This document shows positions 1 to 34,600 of a DNA stretch of 64,000 bases, one piece after another; position 1 is the stretch's first letter, and each line of letters opens with the position of its first letter. Location of the stretch: positions 3,618,020 to 3,682,019 of the forward strand of contig JAGGNK010007559.1 in the NCBI GenBank assembly GCA_017590115.1. The letters run 5' to 3'. The DNA is from Montifringilla adamsi (Eukaryota > Chordata > Aves > Passeriformes > Passeridae). The notes under the pieces were generated by a model, which searched no databases, was not told the DNA's origin, and saw nothing but the letters and a program-made list of their open reading frames with translations. A program made the translations under genes and the position numbers.

Positions 1-169
1 CCTTAAAGACACTGGTTGTAAGTAAGATAAGGACAGGTTTCTTCTTTTCAGCCCAAGCTTACATGCACAGGCTTTTGAAGAATGACACTTAATTGGGTTT
101 TTGCTGGGTTTTATAAAGCTTCCAGGTGGTTTAGTAGTTTGTGATGGTGTTTGTGCCCTCATTTTGCAG

Positions 170-20253
<20,084 letters not shown>

Positions 20254-23200
20254 CCCTCCCAGCCTCTCCCAGCCTCTATTTATACTCCTGTCAGCCAGAA
20301 AGCCCTTCCTTCCCTCAGCCAAGACTCAAGAAATGCTTGAAATACAGGAAACTTTCCCTTTTCTACACTAGGACATTGGGAGGGAAAGGACAACTTTTGG
20401 ATTTTTTTTTAAAATTTTTAAAATTTTTTTATTTCAAGAAAATAGGTTCTGTGGTTCCTGCCATAGGATCATTCAGCTGCTATTAAAAACTACTATCTTG
20501 AACATACAGAATGCTGACTTTTCCTACATTTCAACAGTTAAGCAGTATTCTATACTTAAAGACTACTACTATTTTTGTAAGAGGTAATCTATTATATTTG
20601 CCTACCTGATTTCTATTCTCAGATACCAAGACACAACTTCAGCAGTCGGTACAAGTCACGTTTCAGCCTGTTTTAAATGTATGATACTGAACAGCATCTA
20701 TACCTGCTATTTTTGGAAAAAAATATTTTGGATTATTCTAACTTTGCATAAAATTGGCTGAAAGAACCATCGATCTTTTTAATGAAAGCCACTTACATGT
20801 TAACTGCATTTTCTTATAGTAAACCATTATATTCTGCAATGTAAATTCCAGGTAAATGTTGCCACAGGGGCTTTTTTTATATTTTTCAAACAGGAATTCC
20901 GAATATGTAATTTTGGGGTCCTATTTATATCACTTGTCAGATTCCTCCAGCAGAATTTCTAGTGAGTGACACAGACTATTTGGTACAGTCCTTGTGTTTA
21001 CACGTGGAATAACCTTTTCTTAATGACAGTAGATGTTTTGATTTTTTTTTTTAAACAGCATTTTTCTAACAAGTCTGTCAAGAGTACTTTTTGTTGCTTT
21101 TGACCTTAAATTGAAACACTGCATTTTTCAGCTGTTGAAGCACTGATGGGCTTTGCCAGCAGAAGCCTGTCAGCAGTTTGTTCCAGAATCCATCCTGTCC
21201 AGTCAACCAAAGTTTGTTTGAATGCAGCCAAATCATATTCTGTACTTGTTGATGCTAAAGATTTATCAGGTAAAACATGTTGTAATCTCTGTCCAGCTGC
21301 TCATGACACGTGGGTTTAAGTTACAGCTAAGGAAAAATGGTGTATTGACTGAAATATGTGTAATGTGCTTTGGAAATGAGGTTGTAAGAGCACATAATTT
21401 ATTGATTGTAGGGATGGAAGTAAGTATATATATGATTTATAGCATGGGTTGATCTCTTCAAAGGGGAATAAAATGCACTACCAGTAGAGGGAACTGAACT
21501 TTGGTGTTAGTTTGGAAATTCTCACTTGAGGTCTGTCTGATCTGCTCGTGGTGTGTGGATAAATCAGGCTGCTTCAGAGACAGTGCCCTTCTCCTCTCAG
21601 CCATGAGAATATTTGGAATAAGTAGCAGTTTTTTTCCAATCAGTGTTGTGTTTTTGTAACTTAGGTTACAATTAATCATCAAATCTGCACTATTTTTTCA
21701 CTGCCAATGAGAAGAAAGTTGAAGGTATTGAAAATGCTAAAGGGATGGGATGTAACCAGCTGTTCCACGTTTGCAGTGTAAGTCACAGTGAACCAGCTCA
21801 TTTGCTGTCTGTTCTGTGGAGCTTAAACTAAATTCTGCTCTGCCAAGTCTGACTGCCACAGTGAGTAAACTACTACTGGATGTTGTGTGTTAGAATAGTG
21901 GGCAAGGGAATACTTTTATAGAATTGTGGTGAGAATCTGGTGAGCCAAAGCCACATGTTGGTTTGATTATTTCTTTTGTACAGCTGTTGCTGGCAGGTTT
22001 GTTCCAAGGGACTTGTTTCCCTTTCTGGGCTGGCTGCAGGATGAGGCTACTTAGGGATGTAAACAGAAAGCCAGGAGACTTGCTGTGACAGCCAGGCTTG
22101 AAACACAGCAGAGCCTTTTCATTTCAGTGGACTCTTGCACTCCTGTTGAAGGGCTGCTACTTCTGCCTCCCTGCTGGGCTCCCCAGTTCAGGGCTGCCAG
22201 GTCACTGGGAGCAGGGCAGCTGCCCCTGTGCCTGTGCAGCTCTGGGGGAGCACAGCAGCTTCTTGCCCGAGTTTGTCACTCAAAGTGCTGCCCGTGGCTG
22301 GGGCCAGCTCCAGCCCTGCCCAGAGCCTCTGCTCAGCCCCTGCCAGGTCTGAGTGGTGGCAGTGACAATTGCAGGGCTTTTACAGACAGGCTCTTGGGAC
22401 TGTTCACAGGGGACACTCCAGTGTCATAGAACTGATAGAAGTGATTTTTTAAGGGTTTGGTTTTTTGTTTTACCCCCTGTGTTTGCCCAGCCTGTGGCCA
22501 CAGCCTCCCTGGGCGTGGAACATGGCAAATATAAAATCTGGATGGTGGATTTATTGAATGCATGGTTATGGTCACCTTGCTGTCACAAAAGCACCTTTGG
22601 GGAGGGAGGAGATGAGCTCTGCAGAACAGAGACCTGAGATCAGCTGATAATTGCATTCATTTTCACAGCAGCCTTAGCAGTACATCTGTTTTTCTACTAA
22701 ACATTTTGGTATGGCATTGAGAATTTTTTTAAACTGCTACAGATATTGTAAATTTAATATATTACAGGCAAAACTAGACAAATCTGCATTGAACTTTCCA
22801 TAGTTAACAGATGAGGATGAATATACCAAGTATTTTGAGTGCCTTTCTACCTTCATAAAGACTGAGAGCTTTAACTAAAGCACCTCATCACCCAGTCAGA
22901 TGTTTATCTGAAAGTGGTAAAGGGTTGATTCCTTTCCAAAATTTTGTTTCAAGTACATGTCAGCTACTTTCCCCTCAAAAAGGTGCTAAGCCTAATATTG
23001 CATTGTAACCTTGGACTTTCACCCCATGATTAATGTGAATATTTATTTCAATGTGTCCCTCTTACTGGGTTTTACTTTATCCAGTCTTTAGTTGTTTTAG
23101 AGTTGTCACATCATGGTTTTATGCTGTTGCTTTTCATTATGAATGTTTAATTATGAACAGTGACTTTTGTAGATTTCAAATATACAGTTCACAGTTGAGT

Positions 23201-23815
23201 TTCAGAGGATTTAATTTCTCGGTGTAAAGAGTTTTGTAATGGTGCTTTGTACAGTATGTATTCTAATTTTTTTTTTTTTTTTTGCACATAGGTTCAGTTT
23301 CCCTAAACTGATTTATTTGTACCAAATTTTTGTGTTGTACTAAAGTCCAGAGCACAAAAGCTATTTTCAAATTCCTGTTCCACAACACTACATGTGTACT
23401 GAACTCCTGGTGTGTTTAAAAGGCTGCATTGGTGGAAGTTCAAGCTTTGCTCCTCTGTCACAGCACCATCCTCCAGCTCGATGTAGCATCTTTTTAAACA
23501 GCACCACACAGTTAACAGGTGCCATTTGTTGTACTTTACACTATGTAGTAGGTTCCTGGCTCTACACATCCTCAGTTCTTTGTTTGTAGTTGTAATTAGT
23601 TTATACAAGTGTAATTACTCCACAAACTGACAGTTCTTAGTTTATCATTTCCATTGTATTTATTACAGAGTGTTTTAGCATTGGTATCATTGTATTTTCA
23701 CCCAGCTGTTACATGAGCTTTAACAAAAAAAAAAATCTGTATAAAATGGTTTTTAAGTACTTAATGTATGTACCCATGCAGAAGTTGAGCAATAAATTGT
23801 ATGCTGTTTGCACTG
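20254..23815 (+). other. SMURF2: SMURF2 3' UTR
   Basis: About 3.5 kb from the stop codon to the AATAAA at 23791, without splice signals or a convincing ORF. Mostly AU-rich, with T/A homopolymers around 20401-20440 and a more GC-rich patch at about 22080-22640. Length is in the range I recall for mammalian SMURF2. The end point is inferred from the polyadenylation signal. Confidence 0.75.
23791..23796 (+). terminator. SMURF2: Polyadenylation signal of SMURF2 (AATAAA)
   Basis: Canonical AATAAA followed after about 20 bases by a T-rich stretch. It is the most convincing hexamer downstream of the SMURF2 stop codon and before the convergent CEP95 gene. Confidence 0.7.
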
Positions 23816-23819
23816 TCAC

Positions 23820-25445
23820 AGCATCAATGGTTTTAAAAGTTTTAAGTTTTTCTTAATTAAATCTTTTAAAATGTAAGAATGTCATTTTTAAGTAACTTGA
23901 CTTTGTTTCAGGAGAAAATACTTGAAACTTGGTGACTTCCTACATGCTGTTACCTACAGTGAGGAGCGTGCTGAATGTTCTAGTCAAACACAGCAGGTCT
24001 CACTTCTGGCTCCAGGTACTGGCAGGGCTTGGCAAGGACTTTATCTCAGCACTGGTGAACAAATGAACAGACTCCTCTCAAAACTCAGCAAAGCTACACT
24101 ATCTTCCTGGAGGGAAATAAAGGCAAATTTGGTCAAGACTTGCTAAAATTCATCAACTTAGGTGATAAATATTGTCCCTTAAAGGCTTCAAGTTATCCAG
24201 GCTTACAGCAACTCCCTGAAAAGGTTTGGCTAGGTCAGGGTTTTGTGTTTCTGGTTTTGTGGAGAGGTTTTGGTGGTTTTTGGGTCTGCATTTTTGCAGT
24301 GGTGTCTCATGCTGTAACAGCTGGCTGGTTTGGTTAATCTGTAAAAGAAGCTCCTTCAGACGTTGGGGGCTTTTTTTCCTGATTAGCTTTTTTTTCAGTG
24401 AATGAGTGTGAGTGCTCTGTGTGTTGTCAGTTCCATCAGAGACACCCCTTCATGCCAACCTTTAAATATTGTATGTACAGTGCAGTTAAATCCAGTATTC
24501 CTATATCACTTCTCACACAGCAATTTTAAACAAGAACTATTCTACTACCAAGATAAACTAATTAAGAGTTGCACTTTTGTCAGGCAGAGGAGACTGTATC
24601 AGTAATGGACTTCATTAATATCAGCTTGGTTTTATGGAATTGTTCTCAGTTCAAGTCCTCACCCCTCTGTGTTGGCACCTCCACAGTGTTTGGCTGGTGA
24701 AAGCTGCAGTTCCTGCTGGGCACTGCTCTGTTTATAGCTCTGCAAGATGCTACAGATGGTGCAGTGCCTGCTGTCAGCTCCTGCTCTGCCTGGAAGCAGA
24801 CCTTAGAGCCTGAAGTAAGGTAAAAGCTGACTGGTGAAATATTTAATCATTCTTTAATTCTGCTTCTGTCAGTGTGAGATGGAGTAATCAGGCTGCACCT
24901 GTGAGAATGGCCCTGTGGAAGATTAGGAATGCTGTCCATAGCTCCTCCCCAGGATTCACCTCTTGCAGAAGCTAATCATGTACAACTTTAGAAGAATCTG
25001 CATTGTTTTCTGTTTCAAATTACTTTTCCCAGTGCATTTGTGGCATAGAAAGAGTATTTTAAGTGCCTTTGTATTTTATCAAGCCAGCAATGCCAACACT
25101 GTGAACACAAGCAGGAGTGGAAGAAGTAGTCTTCCCCTGCTTGATGTATTTAAATTCCCAGTTACTTATGTCAGGTTTATTGCAGGCATTCTCCAACTTG
25201 GCTTTTCACAGGAAACCTGAACCTCTGATGTTCTTTCAAAGATCTTCTTGTGCTTTGTGAGCTTTCCAATCCATGATTTCTGGCTAATGATGTTAGATTG
25301 GCTGGCTTAGCAGCAACAGTCCCAGCACAGATGCAGAGGAGGCTCAGCATCCAACTGTTCCACCAGGAAAACTTCACTAAAGCACTCTGACTTCATCCCA
25401 GCTTCCTCTGGGTAGAGCCCAACATTACCCCAACCTTGCTAGGAA
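23820..25445. other. Intergenic region, SMURF2 and CEP95 tail-to-tail
   Basis: About 1.6 kb between the polyadenylation signals of two convergent genes. No gene, RNA or recognisable mobile element was seen; the small ORFs here resemble no family. SMURF2 could have a longer alternative 3' UTR reaching into this stretch. Confidence 0.6.
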
Positions 25446-25466
25446 GGTAAAAAGTAGTTCACAAAT

Positions 25467-25472
25467 TTTATT
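25467..25472 (-). terminator. CEP95: Polyadenylation signal of CEP95 (AATAAA on minus strand)
   Basis: TTTATT on the plus strand, i.e. AATAAA on the minus strand, about 180 bp downstream of the CEP95 stop codon. Confidence 0.7.
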
Positions 25473-25652
25473 GGTGATCATAAAAGTGCTGTGGAGATCC
25501 CAGTTCCCAGCAGCTACACCCCTGACAGGTCAAAATGACAGAACAGATATTTTAGAGAAAAAAACAGCTTCACACCATCTTCCCATTATAGCAGCTCTCA
25601 AAGACTCTGATCATCTTAGCCAGGGAGGACTGCAGTGCCATTTACCCAAGCC

Positions 25653-28600
25653 TCAGAAGAAGTGGCTTTGGCTGTACTGGAAGGAAGCAATCTGAAGTCT
25701 GGATCTCAGTCTGTCTGCTTCCAGTTCTTGAAAAAAGGTGTCATCATCATTGTGCATGATTGCTGCTTGCAGTTGCTGTATTTCCTTTTCCATCTTTGAT
25801 CTCACTTCTCTTTTTGATTTTTGTAGCATCTAAAGAAAATACTGACATTAGCCACAGCATGTAGAAAGAAAAGGCAACTGGAAAAAATTAAGAGTACTTA
25901 CTTGTGCTTGTGCTTTCTCTCTGGTTTGCATTTCTTGGAATTCTTGAGATATAGCTTCCGCTAGCATGGAAAACTAAACACAACATGTGTGTGAGTTGAA
26001 ATAATTAAAGAAAGACTTCTAAGTGGAAAAATATGATCTGCCTGATCCAGATGAACCTTTACCTGGTCTTTGTAGTAGTTCTCCAGAGACTCCAGCTCAG
26101 TCTGGTGCTCTCTCCGTTGCTCATCACGCTTCTCTCGAGCATAAACTCTCAGGTCCCTCAGTCTTTGCTTCTGAATTTCTAAGCCTTCTTCAAATAAGTT
26201 TTTAAATATCTGCCAGCAATTAAAAAAAAGCAAACCTGAAACTTTCCCAGGAACCTGTAAGTATACATTTACATTTCTCAGCTGCTTTAGCTCCTGATGG
26301 AATGATGTTTACATGAGGATAGGCCACACCCCATGAAAAAGCACAAGTATGTATCTAGAAATGGTGGTGCAGATACAGCTGAGCTGGATTTGTATTATTC
26401 ATTTAGCTGAAATTTTGATAGATATAATAATTTTTCTTGTCAGTTTAGTCAGATGACCCAACTGTGCAAGCCAGGGCCTTTGAACATGCACTGTGATTTA
26501 CAACCCACCCTGTACTCTGCAGTCTGACTTGAGGACCTTCATCCAGGTTTCCAGCAGCAGGAAATCCAGCCTGGACTCAGGCTTTCCATTCCTCCACAAG
26601 AACACTTAGAAGCTGTAGCTCACAGCTTGAGGCAAACAGTTCTCAAATCTCTACCAGTGGATTATGCAGTAAACTTCTAATCTTTTATTTTGAAAGGTGA
26701 CAAGTGTGTATCTGTTCTTGCAGAGCTGTAATAACTCTCCTTGCTTTCCCTCACTCTGATGTCCAGCCCTAATTAGATCATATCTGTCACAAAGTCCACT
26801 CTGTTTTACAAACACAACTGACTAACAAGGCTGCCTGTTTGATCAGTTCCCTTAACTGAAGATTTAGATTGTTTTCTTTGGAGGTGACTGTAGGAACAAC
26901 TTCTTAATCCTACTGTTTCTGAAAACTCATTTCCCCATTTCTCATGTTACCAGCCCTGTTTTTCCACATTGATACTTCACCCTTTCTCTCCTCTTAGCCC
27001 CATAAATCATCCTTTCTTGTTTCACAGTGGTTTGCCCTGCACTGGATCCACATTTCCAGAGCAGGAACCCTTTCATCTGGAGCCTTGAGTGATCAACCAC
27101 TTCATCCTGGCTCTGCTTTGGTCACTGCATGTGCAGGATTGAACTACCCAGCCTCAGCACCGGGGTCCTGACAGGAAAGAACTCTGCAGGGCAAGGCCCC
27201 CCTTGCTCACCCTCTCCTCGCGTGTCCTGGCCCGCAGCAGCCTGGCCCGGAGCTGCACCCTGTAATCCTCGTAGTATTTCCTGGCCCGCGCCGCCTGCTG
27301 CCGCTTCTCCGTCACCTTGTTCTGAGCCCACTTCTGGCGGTGGATGCGCTGCTTGATCTCTTGCTAAAGGGAGAGCAGCAGCTGTCAGACCAGCAAGCTG
27401 CCAACAGATACCCCTTGCAGGCAAAGCTTTGTTAATTATTGCTAATTAGGGTCCTTTACTGAGGACCTGCTCCACACCCCAGCTTTGCAGTTACGGTTTA
27501 AGGTGTTTGTCACCACTGACGTAGCAAAGTTGTGTCACTGTCACCGGAGCTGCAACACAACCTCAAGTTTCTCCTCCTTGCACTTTTTTTAGAATTTGTT
27601 TTACCTTTCAGAGCAACAGTGCAGTGTAATAATAATAACATTCCATTCTCATGACCCCAGAAGCTGCACAACAAACAGAATAACAGACAAGCATTTTGAG
27701 ACCACAGCTACTCAAATAGTGTAAAGTTGTCATAAGACAAAAAGCCACTTTCATGATGTGGGAATATGCATTTTAGATAGCTCCATGTGAAATCTCTGCA
27801 TTATGTAACAAACAGTCTTCAAAGAACATACCAGTCTCTTGCTGTGATCTTGATCTCTCTTAATAATTGCAGCAAGCAGTTCATGTTTCTTCAAGGCTTG
27901 TTCAACCTGGAGATTTAAAAAAAGCTCATTACTTGCATCATGCTGCAGGACAAGCTATCCTATGTAGCAGATTTAAATATTGCCCCTCTGCTATGTTTTG
28001 GGGTTTGGTTGAGAGTTGCCTTGTATAAGTTAATCAACTTCTGCATCTCGTAACTCACTTTTAAACTAAAAGACTGTTCAGAACTAGCAGTGGAAACTAC
28101 AAAAAACTTTTAAAACAGCAATAGCAACCCTAGGCAGTACTCAAGAAACCAGTATCAAAGAAGGACCATAATACTCAAGTGGCTGATGAAAAGTTGAACT
28201 TACGTATGTAAAATCTGTACATCCCTATTTAACCAAACTCCCAGAACATCCTTCCACACTCTGCTGTGGGTGCAGGTGCCCTGTCAGAGTATCTCTGCTG
28301 ACATCCACCAGGTAAGAATGACAACACTCACTTCATTCTGGAGTTTTGGTCTGGGTCTGGCAGAGGGTGCCTTGAGGTGCACAGTTTGTGCAAGCTGCTG
28401 ATGCCACATTTTATTCAGAGTATTGGGGGAAATGTGCAGGTGGGGAAACTCCTCCAGGAGCTGCAAGAGGAGGTCATTGTCTCTTATTGTCACTGTAAGA
28501 TAGAGAAAGAGGTAAGCAATAAATTCATGGAGAATACATTTAGTTGTAAATTCATCCAGACAGTGTCAGCATAAGTCAAGAAATATTTTACATTGAACAC

Positions 28601-31600
28601 TGTATAAAATCACCATGCTGCTGTTACCATGTCAAGCTAAGCCCAGCAGGACATATCATCCTGCCAGAACAGCAGCAGAGAAAGCAATCCCAGTCTTTTG
28701 TTGTTTTCTCTGAAGAATTGATTTTATAGCTCAGATGTCATTTCCCTACCCCCACCACATCCAACTAAGACAGGTATCCCCTTCTTTCTTCATGTGGTTA
28801 TGACCATCACTAATCAGAGATTGCTTTCTCTCTCTTTCTGGTTGCAGCAACTTAAAATAAAGCCAGCACAGCCACAGCAATGACAGATCCAGGTCAAGTA
28901 AACAGGTGCAAAATAAACTGGTTTGCAACCAGCTCATTCCCATCCATTACATCTTTGATCTTTCTGGCAGGAAAAGATGATGGGGAGATGAAACAAAAGG
29001 GTATTTACCAAGTATATGGCCTTCAAAAACTGGAATAAAAATAAGGCAGTGTAGCTGAGCAACATCCAGATATGTAGGAGATTATCTGGTGATCTTAACC
29101 CTAGTCATGCACAGTGTTGGTTACCAAAACTGGGCCTAGGATTTGCAGTTTGGCTTTCTTGAAGCATCACTTACTCAGCAGAACCAGCGGCAGCATTAAC
29201 ACCACAGTGGCAGGGTCCTGACAGATCCTGCTCAGTGACCTGTACCTGGCTCAGCTCTAGCCACAGGCCCGATTTTAAATCTGATACATGCTCAGAAAAA
29301 TAACAAAAGGAGAGCTCAGACTAGTGGAATAAGCACAGGAGTAGCAGCAATGGAAAAAAGCCCTGAAAATAATCCAAGGGATTTTAAGGAAGTAGCAAAT
29401 GGGTTACAATTTGATTGTGCACTGATGGTTTACATTTACGTAAAGCATTATCTTCCCTAACAAAAATCCAGACATACAGAGGTCAGAAGAAGGGAAAATG
29501 CTACAGCTGACTGGTATATGTTGGACTGGTGCCTTTAATCTTGGAGTTCAACACATGCTTTCAAAAGATGCCAGTTTTCCAGCAAGTATAGTTTTGCAGT
29601 TCTTACTTGGAGCTGCTTGCTTTGGCTTCGTGGTCCCTCGTTTTGGAATCCACTGGCTGTATTTGGGATACTGAGGTGTGGTTTTTCTAGAATAAACTTT
29701 CACTCGCTGAGACACTTTTGGAGGTTCTTGAAAGACATTTTCTTTGTAGTCTTGTTCCTTAGGAGCAGATGTAAAACAGATGGGAGAACAGGTATGAGAA
29801 GGGAAACACTGACAGAACACAGTTTGGCCATCAGAACTTAAATATCTTTCAGACTTTAGAGTGAGAACTTGGACATACTGCATTGGATTCTCCAGAAGGC
29901 CAGAATTTACAAAATGCAGGTCAGGGTTCAAATAAAGGTTAAATCTCATCACTGCATAACCTCAGCTCTGCTGCAGCACTCAACATTAGTAAGTTACTAC
30001 TTCAGTTGTACAGTGTTGTAACTATGACACTGGAAGTCAAGGAGGTTTTGTTCCCAAAGGTGTCTGAACAAACCATCTAGACAAATTTAAAAAGAAAAAA
30101 ATCAACCAAGCAAAACACAACCAGCAATCCCAACGTGCATCACCTACCATTTCTTTGGCAGCTTCTCTGAGCTTGGAAATTCTACGCTTCTCCCTCACTT
30201 CAAAAATTCTTAGCTCATTTTCATAAGCTTTAGTGACCAGCTAGAAAACAAAAATAAAAGGTCTTGTCAGAGGAAATAATCAGTCCATACAGCCACCTTG
30301 TTAACTTGGTTGCTGCATGGGTCAAAGTAGCTTCTTCCACTTTAAACTTTTTTGCAAAATTCGGGGTTTAAGTCTCTTCCTCAGCAGGCTACAGATAAAA
30401 CAGAATATGATTACTAGAGGAGACCAGATGCTCCCATTGCACTAAAGTTCTCTTTTTGTGGTTTTAGTATAACTGTTGGTAAGAACTACTACAAGGTCCA
30501 ATCCAAAAATTACCTTTGTTTTTCTTGTTCTTTCGTCCCTTTCTTCCTGCAGGTGCCTGCGTATTGTCTTTATGTGGCCTGTTCCACTGCCACTCAGTTT
30601 ATGGTCCTGGTGCTGAGAGGAGGGTGAGGCTGGAGAGAGGGACCGTGGCCTGCCTGGGTACCTTGGATGTGATGTGCCTGTAGGGAAGGAGCATTCATTG
30701 AGTATCAAATTTGAGACAAAAAACCCCAGTGAAGTGTATTGTGACTAGGCCCTCATTTCAGAACCACATCCTGTGAGCCTGTATTCTGTCTCTCCCCCCA
30801 TGTGCTACACATTCTTACTGCAGCTGTGTTTCACTTGTATTTTTTTTGCAAAGTTTTACCATTGTTTTTTAAGTGTTAAACAGAAACTTGGTTGCAATTC
30901 TGTTACTGTAGCTCAGGTTTGGATCAAAGAAATGAACTAGCAATAGAAATAGGAAAAAAAAAAAAACAGAAATGAACTAGCAATACAAAACTTAGTAACT
31001 AACTGTAATTCAGTGTAGCAGCTTTCTTTTATATTTGTTTCCATCCCAACACTGGCATAAGGATTGTCACCTCTCCCAGCTGTCCTTCGGCCGTAGTCCA
31101 TGACACTGTCACTGTGGTGGGACAGGCTGTCCTCATCTGTCAGCTCCTCTTCTCCTGTGTGCTCACCCAAAGCTCTCTTCAACATCTAAGGGACAGATTT
31201 TTTTTGTGGCGTCAGGTTCAATAGACAGTTCTAAAGTTGGAATGAACTAAAGCCAGGTGTTAGTTGCAGATTTCCTTTTCATCCATATTGCACTGATATT
31301 CTTAATTCTCTCCAGTGTCATTACTAAAGCTGCATTGCTCAGCTCAACAAAGAAGAGACTGCACTTACTAAATCTAGTTCATTTAGCATGCGAGACACAT
31401 TTTCTGATGCTTCATTAAACTCTTGCTGCTCAGGCACCTTCTCCTTTGCTGTTCTGTGGGAAAGTGAATCTTCAACTGAATCTGTGGTGGAATTTTCATA
31501 TTTGCTAAAGCAGAAAACAGACAGATTTCATTTCTGTTCTAAAAACTTGACGATGAGCATTATCTCACACAATTCCAGCTCACTTTTTGCCTAAGCATGT

Positions 31601-34600
31601 TTTTATAGGATCAAGTAAAGCAGAATGTGTAAATGCCTATAACCATATTTAACAATATGAGAATATGTCAGGAGAAACAGGAAATCTTTCTGTGAGAATT
31701 ATTCTTTCACTGTCACACAGACAAGGAAAGAAAGATCTTATTTTAAAAGGGAGGAGGGGACTGGCTGGCCATGGAAATCAAAGTGCCAGTGTGGTTCAGT
31801 ACCAAAAATCTGAACTTGCCTTGTTGTTCTAGACCAGTGCTGAGATTCAGGTCTTGGGGTTTGTGTTACTTGTTCAGCACTTAGTGAGAGCTTTTTCTCA
31901 AAAGAGGTAGATATAGAAGATTCAGATACCAGAGGCACCTAGGAAAATGAGTAAATGAAGGTTTTATAGATCATGTGAGTAGAGATGCTGTAACAGAACC
32001 ATCCCAAACACTGAGTATAGATATAGAAAAATAGTTCTATTTCTAGGCTCCTGACTGCAGAGAGCGTGCTTTAGAGAATTGATGTTTAAAGAAATGGACT
32101 AGCAAAAATACGGAAGATCAGTTCACAGCTATGCCATGGAACCAGAACAGGGTTGGGTTAAGGTAATGAGTATCTCCACATTCCACCTCATCAGCCTGGG
32201 ACTGATGCCAGGTAGTGGAAATAAGCTGAATTTCCCTTAGTGCAGACTAAGCTGCAGTTCACAGGGAGCCAAAAGAGAACACTCCTGTCCTTGTGCCATT
32301 TAGCTGCACTGGTTTAGTTCTGCCTGGTAACGTCTCCATTCAAACTGGAGTAACTTGGGCTTGGCATGGACATCCTGGGAAATGCACCAATGGAAAATGA
32401 GTTTCAGAGACAATGTAGAAGTAAAAGCTGTTTAAACTATTGGAACAAGCAAAGTCTGTGAGTACCTCTTGTGGTTGCAGAAGGCAAAATTGTGTTTCCA
32501 GGGAAAGAAACTTCCTTTACAGACACATTTCTATGGGCACAGATTGGTAACTGCTCATCAGTTTGTGGGTTTTGTATTATTCAGTTTTTGAAAAGCAAAG
32601 GACAATGCAAGAAAATAAAAGGAGAGAATATAATAAGCAGTTCATGGATCTTTAAAAATGAGTAAATCTAAGTTTTATTGGCCAAAACCCCCAAAATTCT
32701 TACTAATTTAGAATGCTGATACACTTCAGAGAAAGGACATGACTGTACTTCTGTGCTTTGTACATTTTTGATTAAAAAGCAAGATAACCAGTAACTGGTT
32801 GGTTGTGATAAATAGAACTCTGTGGGTGCTGGCTCTGTACATTTTGGAGCAAACAACTCCAGGAAGAACTAAGAACTGACATGACTCACAGACTGCACAT
32901 AATCACAGTCTAACAACACTGCATCACTGATTGTATATTGGGGAAAGAAAGTCTAAAGGTTTGAAATAAGCCCGGAAGTGCCACAAGATAACAGACTAAG
33001 CAGAAATCAAAAAATACTGATTGAAATTCCAAAAATTAAGATGCAACATGTACCTTTGTCACATTGTCTTTGGCATCATCTCCCAGCATTTCTCCCACTG
33101 CAGAAGCAGATGACAGGTAACTGTGAGTTAATGGCACCGTGCCTGCTAATGTGGGCAACAAGGAAAAAAAGATGTGAGCCAGGGCCTGTGGATCCAAATT
33201 ATTCAGAGAATAGAATGACAAAGCAACTGTGGTTACCCAGTTGTGACATTCATTTTGGTAATTTCTCCAGTCTTCAATGCTCAGTGTCATGGGAATGCTA
33301 TGGAAACTAAAAAAGGTAAGCAGTGTTTCCAAGGCAACAGAGAAAATGAGTATTGAAAAAAATAGCTTCTAAACCTGTTCTACAATAGCAGTTAATGGCT
33401 TTTTCTTAGAATTGAAACAGGCGTGTTTGGTCCATGTTTCTCTGCTCAGGATAAGCTCAGCCATGGGACTTATCTGCTGGAAGAGGTTTCTGTGGTATAG
33501 ACCCATCTTAACAGGATTAACTAAGAAAGGAGTTGAATTGGGGACATGGATTACTTTTTTCCAGTAGAGGGAACAGATTAAAAGTAACCTATTTTTGCTT
33601 CTCTGTAAAGCAGAGATAGAAATATGAACTTGTGGCTGAATTTTAAAAAATGCATTAGTAGATTCAAAACAATGTTTTTGTGGTGCCAGTAAAAATAAAT
33701 GCAACATTATAACACTTAGAGTTACCCTAGAGGATGCAAAATTTTCTCTCACCAGGGGTTTTTCTGGATAGAGGAAGACCATCAGAAACATCATTAAATT
33801 TTTGGGTAAGTGACTTTTCAATCTGAAATAAAAAGGAAGATGTATTCTATAAATTCACAGGAGAGTGCTGACAGGAAGCTCATACATTAGGTCTATCTGC
33901 AAATGGAAATCAATGCTGATTTTATAGATAGACAAAAATCACTATAATTACTTTGTTTACTGTACTGTAAACTCTGGCATTGACTGTGGAGATGTGTATG
34001 TATATATGTATAAAATAAACACACCCCTCAAACTAAATTCCTCTCTGGACATTTAGTGAAGAACGAATCCACAATCCAAAATTCCTGGAACTGAAATAAA
34101 CTCTGACACATTCAAAAGTGTTCTTCAGGGACCATCTACTCCCATTCTACAAGTAAACGAGGAGGTTTTCAAATGAAAGCGCTATTAGTTACTAAAAGAA
34201 AATTAAATAATCAAAGGGTAGCTTTTCCTTACAGTAGGAATGTTCACTGCTTGACTGCAAGCCAGAGCTGCTGCCTGTCTGTCTGAGCTGTGGTAATCTC
34301 TCCATCCTGGATCCGAGGGCTGGAACGGGGGCAGCAGGGGAATTGCCTGCTGGATGGGCTCCCCCAGTTTTGTAGCACTGACACTCAAACTCCCTTTGTG
34401 AGGTTCAGCAGCATGAACAGACTCCATCCCTCCTGAAGAGGCAAACACAAAGAACTTGAAGTGTTATCTGGGAAAGCAGAGCACGTTCTGTGCATTGTGT
34501 GTACATAACAAAGGGAAGTGTCTCGATAGCTAATGTGAGCTGCCACCTTTGTTGGATTGCATGGGAGAGTGCTGTAACATTTTTCAGCCTTGTGAACAAG

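Noticed and set aside
33369..33821. 150-codon minus-strand ORF overlapping CEP95 exon 33753-33822
   Set aside because: It is the wrong frame of the exon continued into the intron; the real frame reads [15 protein letters not shown] and splices at GTGAGAG.
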